64,000 nucleotides of DNA. Origin: Chionis minor (Eukaryota; Chordata; Aves; Charadriiformes; Chionididae). The notes beneath the pieces were generated by a model. The model had not been told where the DNA came from, did not search any database, and saw only the letters and a program-made list of their open reading frames with translations. A program made the translations under genes and the position numbers. The first letter of the stretch is position 1; the number at the start of each line of letters is the position of its first letter. This document shows positions 10,901 through 22,900 of this stretch, piece after piece. The stretch spans positions 124,001 to 188,000 of the forward strand of contig VZSF01011264.1 of assembly GCA_013398295.1 (NCBI GenBank), in the 5' to 3' direction.

Positions 10901-13900
10901 CTGTGAGCACCAAAAGCACTTGAACTTACTGATATAACTATTTTTTTTTTCCTGGCCAGGTGGGTCTCAGCCAAATCCCATAAACGTCCTTTGAAGTCTT
11001 TCTATTGATTTTACTGGTAGTTGGGTCTCAGTGGGCTTTAGACTGAGCAGTAATCAGCACAAAAGATGAGCTCTTACTTCCTTTGAACTTGTAGAGTAGA
11101 AACATCCCTGCTACTTACCACACTAAGGTGAGGCTCAGTTCTGGGCAGCTTCCTACAGAAGCAGAAGTCACCCGAGTCCTGGTCTGAAGCACAAAGGGCT
11201 TTGTGGCTCCTCTGGCCTTGGCCGGGTGCTGGGTGCTCAGCACCTCCAGGCTCAGCCCCGCCGCCCTCAGCCCAGCTAAGAGTCTGCAGGAGGATCTTAC
11301 ACCCGCTCCAACTGTCCTCCCAGTTCCTGCCCAAGGCTTTCAGAGCAAACCCTGGTTATGGTGAACCGCATGCTTTCCCTGCTTTCCCTTGGCTACGCAT
11401 CCAAAAAAGGAGGTTGCCTTCCCATAAAAAGCTCTCCCGATTACGCTGCGAATCGCCTGGCAGAAAACGCTGGGGCACTGGGGAAACTTTTCTTCTGCGT
11501 ATTACTTAGTGCGTGCTTACGTCCATCTTCCCTGAAGGAAGGAAGTTTACATCCAGTTTTCTCCCTTTGTTCCATCTCATGTTTCTCCTACGGTTGTTCC
11601 AGCAAGCGAGTCCTTATGCTGTAAGTACGTGCAATGAAAGCAAGACAAGAGAAAGGGAACAGCTTGTTTACCAGCGAGGTGGGAGGGTCTGAAGCTCTCC
11701 TGAAACGCGTGTGCCACTGAAGCCCTCCACCCATGCTGGGGGTCCATTGCCCGCTGTGCGCCCCAGGGACGTAGGCAAGAGCAGCCCTTACCAACAGGAG
11801 CTCGAAAGAAGAGCTCTTACAAATAAACGCAGCGCAGCAACATGTTTTAAATCTGCTATTTATTTAAAATCAGTATTCCCACATCCCCTTTGGAACACTC
11901 CATCGCAAACAGAACTGTATGGCATCTGTGGGCAAGAGGCACTGGAGCGCCCAGCCAGCCCGGGGCTGCTCACACTCCCGAAATATTTTCCCGACTACAA
12001 AGTTTCAGCCAAGCTGTGGCTCCTAAGGAACCAAGGGGCGAAGAACTGAGCTGCTCAGTGGTGCTGGGGTGCCGCTAAGCCAGCACTGTGGGGCTGATTT
12101 ACACCTGCAGAGCATTTAGGCCAGTACTCCTGGCTCTACCCTGGCAATCTATGAATTAAGCCTGATTGCAGAATACCCACGTCTGAGTCAAAGAAGTGAT
12201 GTTTGACGAGCTCGCCTGAAACCTCATTAAATATCTGTCCCTCTTCCTTCAGGAGAGTTAAGTGTTCTTGGAGAATTCTCCATTATGCACCCCGAGTGCA
12301 CAATATCACCAGTACAATTTAGGTCAGACAGGTCAGACAGAAACTTTATTAACCGTGATTATAGTGTAAGGGCGTTTGGACAGCATCTCCCCCTCTGCTC
12401 CCCTCGCCTGCCGAGTGATTGTGGCCAGCCCATATACAGCGTCAGGAAAAAAAGAAAGAGGGAAGGAAAACAATAATTCGTTGTCAACAAAGCCAGATAT
12501 CTCTCCCTAGGGGGGGTGGACTCCTGAGGTGCTTTGCTAACTGTCACGATTCTAAGAAGGAATAACATAAATAGCAGTAAATAAGGTGGTAGCATGGAGA
12601 GAGGCTCCTGCTGGGGCGCAGAGGGGTGGCCTGGCCGGTGGGGGTTATTGTAGCTCGGAAGTGGGGGGTTGGAAGCAATCAGAGGCTGGTAGTTTTTAGC
12701 TGAAAGGAATGTTCTTTTACTTAGGCTAAACTAAACGTCTTAGCCAGACCTCTCAAATCTTGCAGAGTAATAATTTTACCACCACGAATGAATCGCAAAG
12801 TTTTTGGTTTGTTATTATCAGTGTAAATTAACAAAAACTGGTTTGGGCTTAGATGACAGGGTTGTGTTTTTGTTTGTCTGCTTGGGGTGGGTTGGTTGGT
12901 TGGTGGGGTTTTTTTGCTTTTAATATAGGTAACAAGGTAAGGATGATGTTGGCAAGAGTTATTCTCTTGCTGTTGTGTCGATTCAGCTGATTTACATATA
13001 TTCTACTCAAGCCCTGGAGTTTCCCGTTTGGCAGACCAGGGTTGGCAGCGCAGACTTGCTCAGGGTCAGCAGCTTCATTTTATGCCTTTTCCCAAAGGAA
13101 AAAAAAAAAANGCAGAGTAATAATTTTACCACCACGAATGAATCGCAAAGTTTTTGGTTTGTTATTATCAGTGTAAATTAACAAAAACTGGTTTGGGCTT
13201 AGATGACAGGGTTGTGTTTTTGTTTGTCTGCTTGGGGTGGGTTGGTTGGTTGGTGGGGTTTTTTTGCTTTTAATATAGGTAACAAGGTAAGGATGATGTT
13301 GGCAAGAGTTATTCTCTTGCTGTTGTGTCGATTCAGCTGATTTACATATATTCTACTCAAGCCCTGGAGTTTCCCGTTTGGCAGACCAGGGTTGGCAGCG
13401 CAGACTTGCTCAGGGTCAGCAGCTTCATTTTATGCCTTTTCCCAAAGNTTTTATGCCTTTTCCAAAAGGAAAAAAAAAAAAAAAAGGTAACAAAATAAAC
13501 GACGCTGTCTTTCACTTTAAAGTGAGCATTGGCAGGAAGGCTTTGCAGTTTTACCTCCAAAAGCCTTGCCTGGAGGCTGGAGGAGCCCTGAAGCTTCCAG
13601 GGGGACACAGAGAGGTCCCAAACCCCTGAGGGACTCGGCGGGGGGGGGGGGGGGTTTTCCCGTGGNGGGGGGATTTTCCCGTCTGCCAGAAGCTGGAATA
13701 AGGCTCCCAGGGCCGGGATGCGGGATCTCCAGTGCCTGAAGGGTTACAGCGGGGCAGGGCTGCCGCGCTAATCCAGCCTAAGCTGATATTAGCCAAGCTT
13801 AACTTCTTTCACCAGTTTGCAGATGGGAAGGGGGTGGGACGCCCCGCAGTCAGCAGTTCCCCAGCCAGTCCAGGAACGGCAGCTCCGCCGGCGGGAGCCC

Positions 13901-16900
13901 CGGCCATGAGCTGATGCCTGCCCGGGGAGAGGAGGCGTTCCCTGCAGCCGGTAAATCCAGGGCCGTGCATTTATTTTATGGCTTTATTTTGAATTCGTGA
14001 AATCTGGGTGAGGAGCCCGGCTGGCTCCGGGCGGGACCCCCGCGGGGCTTCGCCCAGCTCCGGGCTCTGCGGAGTCGGGCTCCGGGCTGCCGAGAAAACA
14101 AACCCACCCACCCCCCCAAAAAAAAGGGGGGTGCGGGAGACCCCTCTGTGCCGAGGGGGCCCCCCCCCGGGCGCCGCCGCTGCGGGAAGGGGGGGTCCGG
14201 GCTGCGTTTCGGGGCGCTGCGGTGCGGGCGGAGCGGCCTCAAACCCCAGCCCCAGGCAGAGCCCGTGGCTTTTGCCGTTTCCTGTTGTTTCAGATGTTTC
14301 TAACAGCTTCGGGGGGGGGGNNNNNNNNNNNNNNNNNNNNNNNNNNNNNNNNNNNNNNNNNNNNNNNNNNNNNNNNNNNNNNNNNNNNNNNNNNNNNNNN
14401 NNNNNNNNNTTTTAGTATTTTTAAAACGGGTGGGGGGGGGGGGGGACGGGGGGACACACAAAGCTCCAGCCCGGCTCTGGCTGGGGATCGCAGCGCTGCC
14501 GGCGGCCGCTCCCGCGGGGGCTGGGAACGGCGGGGGCTGCTGCGTCCAGGGACACCCCCCCGGGGCTCGGGGACACCCCCGGGGCTCAGGGACACCCCCC
14601 CGGCGCCTCTGGGGGCTCACCGGGAACGGCAACTCGGCCACGCACCGGGGACAAGGTCACTTGGCTGCAGAGGGGGAGGCTGGTTTCTGGGGGTGCCCCG
14701 GGAGGGCTCTGCTGGTTTGGGTTTCTGTTCCCCCCCCCAGCCCCAAGCGTCAGTTGTTTCCCCCAGTAGGAGCCCTGGGGAAACCGGCACGCTTGTTTCA
14801 TCGTGGCTGGCACCCTGCGGGATGCTGGGCTTTCTCTACAGCCTGTTCTAACCACCTGAACGTCAAGGTCAGCTCTTGGTGATGGAGGTTGCTGTCGGTG
14901 GGGTCTCCCAGTGCTGGGGACGGACGTGTGCCTTTGCCCAAGCTGCGGCGGTGGCGGGTTTCAAAGGTTAAACGGACCATTTGGGCTGGTTCCCAGTCAA
15001 AAACTGTGGGTTCACACCCCCTTCAAGCGTATAACCGCGGGCCTGCTCCATCCCGGTGGGAAGAGCCTGCCGGTGCGCGGGGTGCGGAGGCCGTCGGGAT
15101 CCACCCTGAGCACGGACACCTCGTCTGGAGGCACGAAACACCCGCTCTGGCCGTCAGGTGTGGGTTCGTGCGTGCTGCTTTGCATCAGCGTGTGGCCCAT
15201 CCTTTGGTGTGATGGGGACGGGCTGGGGCGCGGATGCGAGGAAGATGCTTCCAAGGGGTTTCAGAGGGTCCTGGAGGGTCCCCACGTGTTCCTGGTAGCT
15301 CAGGGTGCGGTTGGTCAGGCATGGCTGCGCCGGGGTGGCCGCCGGGGTGGCCACCTGCAGCTGTGGGACCTCCTTGGAAAACCTGCAGGAACCAAACACG
15401 GTTATTTGCTGTTTTCCAGAGCAGTGAGAGCAGTCCCTAAGGTGGGGATGGCTTCTGCGGTAATCGGTCTGGTTTTACTGGCTTCACGTGCAAGAGAGAA
15501 ACTCAAAGTTGTGTTCCTTTAAAAGCTCGCTGATATTCTCGTGCATGGAAAATATGCAGAGATTATTTTGAGAAGCTCTGGCTGCTTGCGGGCACCGTGT
15601 TTTCGGTGATGGCCGTAGGCTGCTGGCACGGGGCCGGGGCAGGCAGGGGGCACAGTGGGAGCTGGCAGGCCCCTGCACCGCGCTTCTGGTCCCGCTGCCT
15701 GTCCTGTCCCATCCCGCTGCTTTCAGCCCACCTACCTGCAGCAGCAGGAGGAGGCAGTTGCTTCCCTTCAGGTCTTTTGGCCCATGACTTGCGTCTTAAG
15801 TCTTATTTTCTCGCCCCCTATTGCACTGCAAAGTTGCCAACTAAGCCTTGAGCAACTTTCAAAGCCGCCTTCGGCTGCTGGTTTGTTTTGGAATAAAGCC
15901 TGGGCCAGATTCAGGCAGTCAGGTTACACGTGCACAGAAAAAACCCTGCTCCCTCCAGGTGTGGGGGGACCTTTGGGGTCCCCTCATTCCTTCCCATCTC
16001 TGTGGCCAGGGTCCTTCAGCAAAGCACTATAACTTGCAGGCCATTTGATTGGTAATTAACCTGATCTAATTATAGACAGCTTACCGTGAGGGATACAACC
16101 GTATTTATCATAGTTAGATCATGACATGACTGTTACTTTTTTTAAGCTCCCACCCTCAATGTCGTTTTTGAGTTTCAGATTCCAGAGTTACGGTCGTAAG
16201 GCCACCTTCGTGGGCAGATGTTTGACACACAACTGGCAGAGGGCATTTTAGTCTGCTCGTTTGGCCTTGCTTCTACCCCGGTGGCATGCGAGTAGGTTTT
16301 GGAGCTCTTCAAGCTGTAATATTGGCTTAAAGAGAATTGCTCCTTATAATAAACACAGTGCTTAGCTATTGTATGGTACGAGCTGGCAGGTCTCAGTCTA
16401 TGTCTTCTGCAGCAGCAGGTGAAAATGTGTGGCCTGATACTGCATGGGCAGCATCCCGCAGGCAGCAAGGGGCCTGGTTTCCAGGATCTTCCCGGCTGGA
16501 GGCAATGTCAGCGGCAGGTTGGCCCGCTGAGCCCTGCTGCAAACGGTTTCTGCATAACTGTTGCTGTTACAGAAGGCAACGGGAAATTGAAATTTGATCA
16601 AGTAAGAGTTTCGGTCCTGTCTGAGCTGTCAGCGAAACAATGCAGGCTAACGCATGCCTGGGAAGCGGTGTATAAAATTTCCTCGGTTTTCCCTATCGTC
16701 TGCAGGACTCACTCCGAGCACGCCACGGCGGCGTCTCTTAAGCATTATGGAAGGTTTGCTGGTATAAGCTTGTTTAGGTTTCTCTCTCACTTGGGGTGAA
16801 GCGTTCCCAGGGCTGCCAGACTTGCCTGAATATAACGAAGTGGCCATGCAGGATGCTGGGAGTGTTAGGCAGAAACTGCTTTATGTTGGTGCTGCTGCCA

Positions 16901-19900
16901 AAAGAAACAGCAGCAACCACCCCAAAAATGTCTGCAGCCGGATCAGTCCCCCTGCGCCGTTCCATGGGCCGCTGCATGGATATTTGTGCTGGTGCCTGGG
17001 AAAGGCAGGGTGGGAGTGGGAAGGACACTGGGGCAGGAGGGCTTCTTGCTCGTTACACCATCCAGTCCCGTCCCGGGATGTGGTGGGGCATCCCAGCCAG
17101 CGTGGGCTGCGCTCCGCTGCGGGCAGGGTGGGGGGTGGGTGTGCGGTGGCTGTGGGAGCTGCTCCACACCAGATGGGTGAAGAGCGGGGTGGCCCCTGTG
17201 ACCAGCCCCTGCCACCGCGCGCTGTGGTTCCAGCACTAAACGAAGCCACCCTGAGCCGTGCTGCCACCCGGCGCTCCGGCTGCCCTCCCTGTGGGCACGC
17301 TTCTGGCTCCCTCACGGCACCAGCGCTTACGGTGCCGTATGATCACCCCAGGTTTCCATTTGGTTGGAAACCTTTTTTTTTTTTGGTTACTTTTGCAGAA
17401 TTGTTAGTTTTGTGCCAGCTCGGCTGCCTGCTCTGGCCAACAGCCATGTGCCCCTGGGTGGGCGGAAGGCGGGGGGAGCCCCACGGCGTCGTCCGGCAGC
17501 GGTGTGGGTTTGGGTCACCCCATCCCGCTGTGCCAACCCTGTGCACGCAGCTTGAGTGCTGTGTTAGCTCGAGTGCTGTGTTCAGTTCTGGGCACCGCAG
17601 CATCGGAGAGACATTGAGGGGCTGGAGCGTGTCCAGAGAAGGGCAACGGAGCTGGTGAGGGGTCTGGAGAACAAGTCTCCTGAGGAGCGGCTGAGGGAGT
17701 TGGGATTGTTCAGCCTGGAGAAGAGAAGGTTGAGGGGAGACCTTCTCACTCTCTACAACTCCCTGAAAGGAGGTTATAGCCAGGGGGGGTCAGTCTCTTC
17801 TCCCAAGGAACAAGCGACAGGACAAGAGGAAACGGCCTCAAGTTGTGCCAGGGGAGGTTTAGGTGGGATATTAGGAAAAACTTCTTTACCAAAAGGGTTC
17901 TCAGGCATTGGAACAGGCTGCCCAGGGAGGTGGTGGAATCGCCGTCCCTGGAGGTATTTAAAAGCCGGGCAGACGTGGTGCTGAGGGACATGGGTTAGGG
18001 GTGGGTTTGGCATAGGTTTATGGTTGGACTCGATGATCTTGAAGGTCTCTTCCGACCCAAGTGATTCTGTGATTCTACGACACGGCCAGGGGCAGGGCGT
18101 GGGTGCTCACGGAGAGCTGGGCTGGGAACTGGCAGCGGGGGGACCTGCCTGTGTGCCCGTCCTTGCCTGGCAGTGACCTGCTGTGGGGACAGAGCAGGGA
18201 CAGCCCACAACAGCCAGAGCAACGTGTGCTCGTGCCCCTGCCGCTTCCCTGCCGGGGCGTGCAGGAGTCGAAAATTTCACCCAAAATCTGCTCTCTTCCA
18301 CACAGCCTTGGGCGAGGCGCTTTGCAGGCTGAGGTGGCCACAGAATGCCTGGCTCTGGTCTTCTCAGGGAGGGAGAGTGAACTAGGGGGGTGCTGCGGTT
18401 GGACACCCCCATGCTCCCCGTGCCCCTGCATTGACCGGCAGTGACGCTGCTCCGTGGACCTCGGGTCACTGGGGCTCCTCGCCGGACCGCGGCTGCTGCA
18501 GACAGGACTAAGGTTTGTTCAAATCCAACCAATATCTGAAGGCAAATGGCAAAACTCCGCCTGGCAACAAGCCACCAAGCCCTTTGCAGAGCACCTTCGT
18601 CCTCCGGCTCCGCGAAACTGGCTGTCGTGGGTGCAGCTGCCTTTTCCCTCTCCATTCAGTGCTCCTCTTTGTACTCTGCCCCAGAAAACTATTTTTATGC
18701 AATTTAAGCTGTTTGTTCGCTGTCTGTCACGCGGCATTCAAGTACCACATGGTATATGGGACGATCAACCACCAACGTCACTCAAGTAAAAAAAAAAAAA
18801 GCCACCAAAAACCTGCAGAAAAACCCCACAAAGCCCCTTCTTCACAAGAACTGAGATTTACAAACGATCGCGGGCATCCCTGGGAGGTGGGGGAGCTTTG
18901 CCGGTGCTTGGGAAGCAGCTTCCAGAGCTGAACCCCAGCCCTGGCGAGAGCAGCACCGTGGTGCAACGCCCCGCTTCAGCGATGCCCGCGGGGGCACTGT
19001 GCTTAAACACGAGCCCCAGCAAAACTTGCCCAGGATTGACTGGCACCTGCAAACTCTGCCGTAAGGCCGAGGGGCGAATGCTCTCCTGCTTCGCTCACCT
19101 CCGTGGGTCGCTCCCGCGGGCACGCTGCCTGCGAGCCGAGGAAGCCGGCAGGATGCGGGCAGGGAAGGATCAGGCTGTGGTTTCCCCAGATGAAAGTTTG
19201 CAGCCCCTGAGCTGGTTTTGGTCCGGCTGTGTGAGCGGCCCCGGTAGAGCTGCAGGCAAAAGACCAGGGAGCCGGAAAACCAGGGAGCCAGAAAACCAGG
19301 CAGCTTTGGGAGTTTGCCTTTTCTTCTGTGCCAGTTCCAGTTTAACCTGGAGGAATTGCCTGAGCCCGCGTGGGGCAGCGCGCAGCGGCCGCGCTGGCAC
19401 GAGAGAGGTGGGACCAGTGTGACGGTGGGTGCAGAAATATCCCAGGTGGGTTTTGCCATCTGAACGTCATCCTCTGCAACCACAGGCTGAGGTTTTTAGC
19501 CTGGTCAATGAAACCTTGTGACAGGTTCATCACATGCTGGCGCCGGGTAACGTTTTAAGGACGTTTTGGCAGTTAGAGAAGCTTTTTTTGTCACTGTAGT
19601 TTAGGCAATTGATAGGCTTCAGAGACAACAGAGCTCGGAGCCATTGAGTTTTTCCCTCCTTGTAGGAAACTTAAAATACTTGCATGGGGTTCCTGATGCT
19701 ACGTTATCCAGACGAGTGACAGATTTGGACCAGGATCCCAGTCCCGGCGTTCCTGTACGCATGAGTCACGGTGGCTGCAGAGTACCGCTGCGCCGATCTG
19801 CTCAGGGGTGCGAAAGGTATTTTTGGGTCGGTTCACATCTCTCAGCTGTGCCCGAGTGTGGCGAGGAGTTGTGGAGCCAGGGAAGAAGCTTTCCGTGGGG

Positions 19901-22900
19901 ATTTGTTGCCAGTGACCGAATAGGTGGGCCCGCCGCAGAGGGATGAGGCTCGGAGCATGAGGCATTTCCAGCCAGCTGGGTGGTGGATTTTGCTCTCTGA
20001 AACATTACAAGTGTGTAAAGTAAGATCTCTGCACAGCCACTGAATTATTTATTGAATAATTTCTCTTGGCAAGGGAGCGGTATGCTGTAGATATTTTAGA
20101 TACTTTAAATACCTCTGTTTATGTGCGATTACTGTGCTCTTTCTGTAAAATGGGACTTTCAGGACACTGAGCTCCTTGTTAGCATTTTCCCCTTTCTAGT
20201 AGATGCTTGCAAAGATCTTGTGTCTTGCAAATGCATCTCCTTGCAAATGCATTTCTCGGCAGTGCTGGGAACTGGAGGCCAGTGTGGCTCCTCTGGGTTG
20301 CTTGGAGATTCCCATCTTTTGTCCGTGCCTTGGCTTTGGCGTTGGGGTGGCCAGGAGGAGACTGGTGGGTCAGCGGGATCCCTGTGCCCAGCGCTGGGCT
20401 CTGCCACCAGCGGGGTCCCCGGGAGCCACAGCGGAGCGCGGTGCCGTGGTCATGCTGAGGAGGAGCCCGTGCCGTTCACACGCCGGATACTTGGTGTGAA
20501 GGAGTTTTTTCAGAAGCGTGAGGTGTCTCTGCGATAACCGTTAGTGGCACAAGTGTTAATCATCAGTCACCCAGAGCAGGGGGAGATTTTTATATATATA
20601 TTTTCTTATATATGTGCAGGTGCACACACAGCATACACACCCACACGTGCAGATATATAATTTTATGTGTATATAAAACAGTACCGTATCCTTTGGCAGG
20701 CTTCTCTCTGAGACAGTTTTTCTGCACCAGGCATTTTTCTGCCTGCCTCTCCTGAAAAATAGTCCCACGTACATCACGGGGCCAAACTGACGCCACAGCC
20801 CCCGTCTCGTGCTGAATGTCTTTCATTCATCCCTGTCCTCTCCCGGCTACGCGCAGTAACTGGACGTCATGCGCAAGTGTTGCGGTGAACTCCATTCGCG
20901 TTATTCCTCTCCAGCAGATCAAAGAGGCTTGACCTGGCTGTAAAGCCTTTTTCCACGGCAGATGACCCTGCCTTGCGGACCAGGGAGGGACAGCACTGGC
21001 GGGGGGTGAGCGGGGAGGCAGTGGCACTGGGACGGTCCCCGATGGCCTCGCTGCAGCCCCACGTCTGCTTCCCGCACCCCAGACACCCAGTTCGGGGTGC
21101 ACCGAGCCCCCAGCCAGCTCCGCCGGCACGCAAGCGGTTAGAATTAAAGAGGCTTATGTACCATTGAAACCTCGTTCTTTAATAGTCTTGCTGGCAAAGG
21201 GCCAGTTTAACAGATTGGACAGGCCTGATTCCCAAAGGAAGGGGAGAAGGACATTTTTCATTAGTAAAAAATAGAATATGACAATTATAACCTGCTTTTT
21301 ATGACGTTTCTTGCTCACTGGGTGATTCTCCAGTGTCTGCTTCCCAGAGAGATGTCACGGCCTGGCAGGCGCTCTGCGCCTTTGCTCTCTTGTTCCCTCT
21401 CCATGCCAATAGGTGTCCAAGAACAAATAGGAATTCTGCATCCATTGCCTCTTAGGCCTTCTCATATTGTTTCAGTCCCAGCATAATAATCCAAAAAAAG
21501 TGATTTAATCTCTAAACTGGTTCCTTCTCCTTTTTTTTTTTCCTTCCCAATTATGACTTGCTGTGTTATAGTGGAACCGTACTCCATAAGGACTAGTGCC
21601 TTTGCTTTGATTCTTAAATTAAATATAAAATTATGCTTTGACCCTGCAAAGGATTGTGTAATCTAAGTAAAACACTGTAATTGTGGTTCATAATATTGTT
21701 GCACTTGGACGTCAATTATTTCAGTCAGGGTGGGTAAATTTAAGCACCTGCAAGAGTTGCTTTCGTCTGGTTTTGGTGGGGAGGGGGCACTTTTTTCAAT
21801 TAAAAACACAGTTCTGATGCAAATACACTGTCCCAAAACCGCAAGCAGTGACGCATCACGCGGAAGCTGTGGGAGTTCACTTCGGTGTGATCTGACTGAA
21901 GGTGAGAGACATTAAATGGGGAAAAGGGCTGTAGTGAAACATGTCCCTTTAGAGGAGCGAAAGGAGGTAAAGTTTAAGAAAGTTTTGAATAGTCCTCGCC
22001 TCGGCTTGGCCGCTAATCCCGATGATTGCTGCATCCCAGGTAGTCGCAGCTGATGGCTCCTGGCGGAGTACAGAGGGTGCCTGCGGGGCTGCGGGCGCCT
22101 GCGCCGCCGGCGGAGGGATGCAGGGCAGGTAATGATGTATTTTGGGTCACAACGGTGTGTTTGCGCCGCAATTACACGTGTAGGCCAGGAAGCGTATAGG
22201 GGTCCTGTAGAAGTCCGTGAGCCAAGTATTGCTTGGTTCCGGGGCTGGTTATGGGATTTCTGCACGTTGATTCTTCCATAGTTTCAGGTACTCCTGATGC
22301 TGGTGTTTTCCCTTAAAGTTTATCACCCCCTTTGCTCTTTCCCAAGCAGTTTGTAGGACTCGCAGGTTGTCTGGTTTCCTGTCTCATGGCAGTGCCGCTC
22401 CTCCGTAAGGTTTTCAGTAGCTATCTGTAACGATCAATAAATATATAATGGCATTTCCTCTCTGTGATTAGCACTGCTCATCTGGCTTTGTGCCTGCAAT
22501 GAAGTGGGGCATTACCATTTCCATAAACACTATAGTGTAAAACTATTAAAACAAAGAATAAAACTGACCTAATCTCAAACCAGCTGGAGAGAGAAAGGCG
22601 GCCAAATGCCCTCAGCTTCCCAAACTTTCTCGTTTTTTAATTAAACGAGAAAAAAATCTGCAGGTTTGGAATAAACTGGGCGCTGAGGCACAACAAAGGT
22701 TGGACTTCAGTTTTTATGGTTGGAGATAGCGTTAGGTCACTTGTGCTCCTAAAAACTTCTGCATCTCTGTCTATACAAGCGTGAGACCCGTCTGCTGCAG
22801 GGCGGCCGGCGTGTCCCCTCCTTGGCCTGGGGACTGAAGCTTCATCCAGCTCCTCATCCTCTGTGCCTGTACAAGCAAAATTTGGGGAGGTGCATGGCAG

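Noticed and set aside
16822..17658. 278-codon + strand frame in intron 1
   Set aside because: Composition and lack of any familiar motif suggest a chance frame in GC-rich DNA. It runs into the CR1 at its end.
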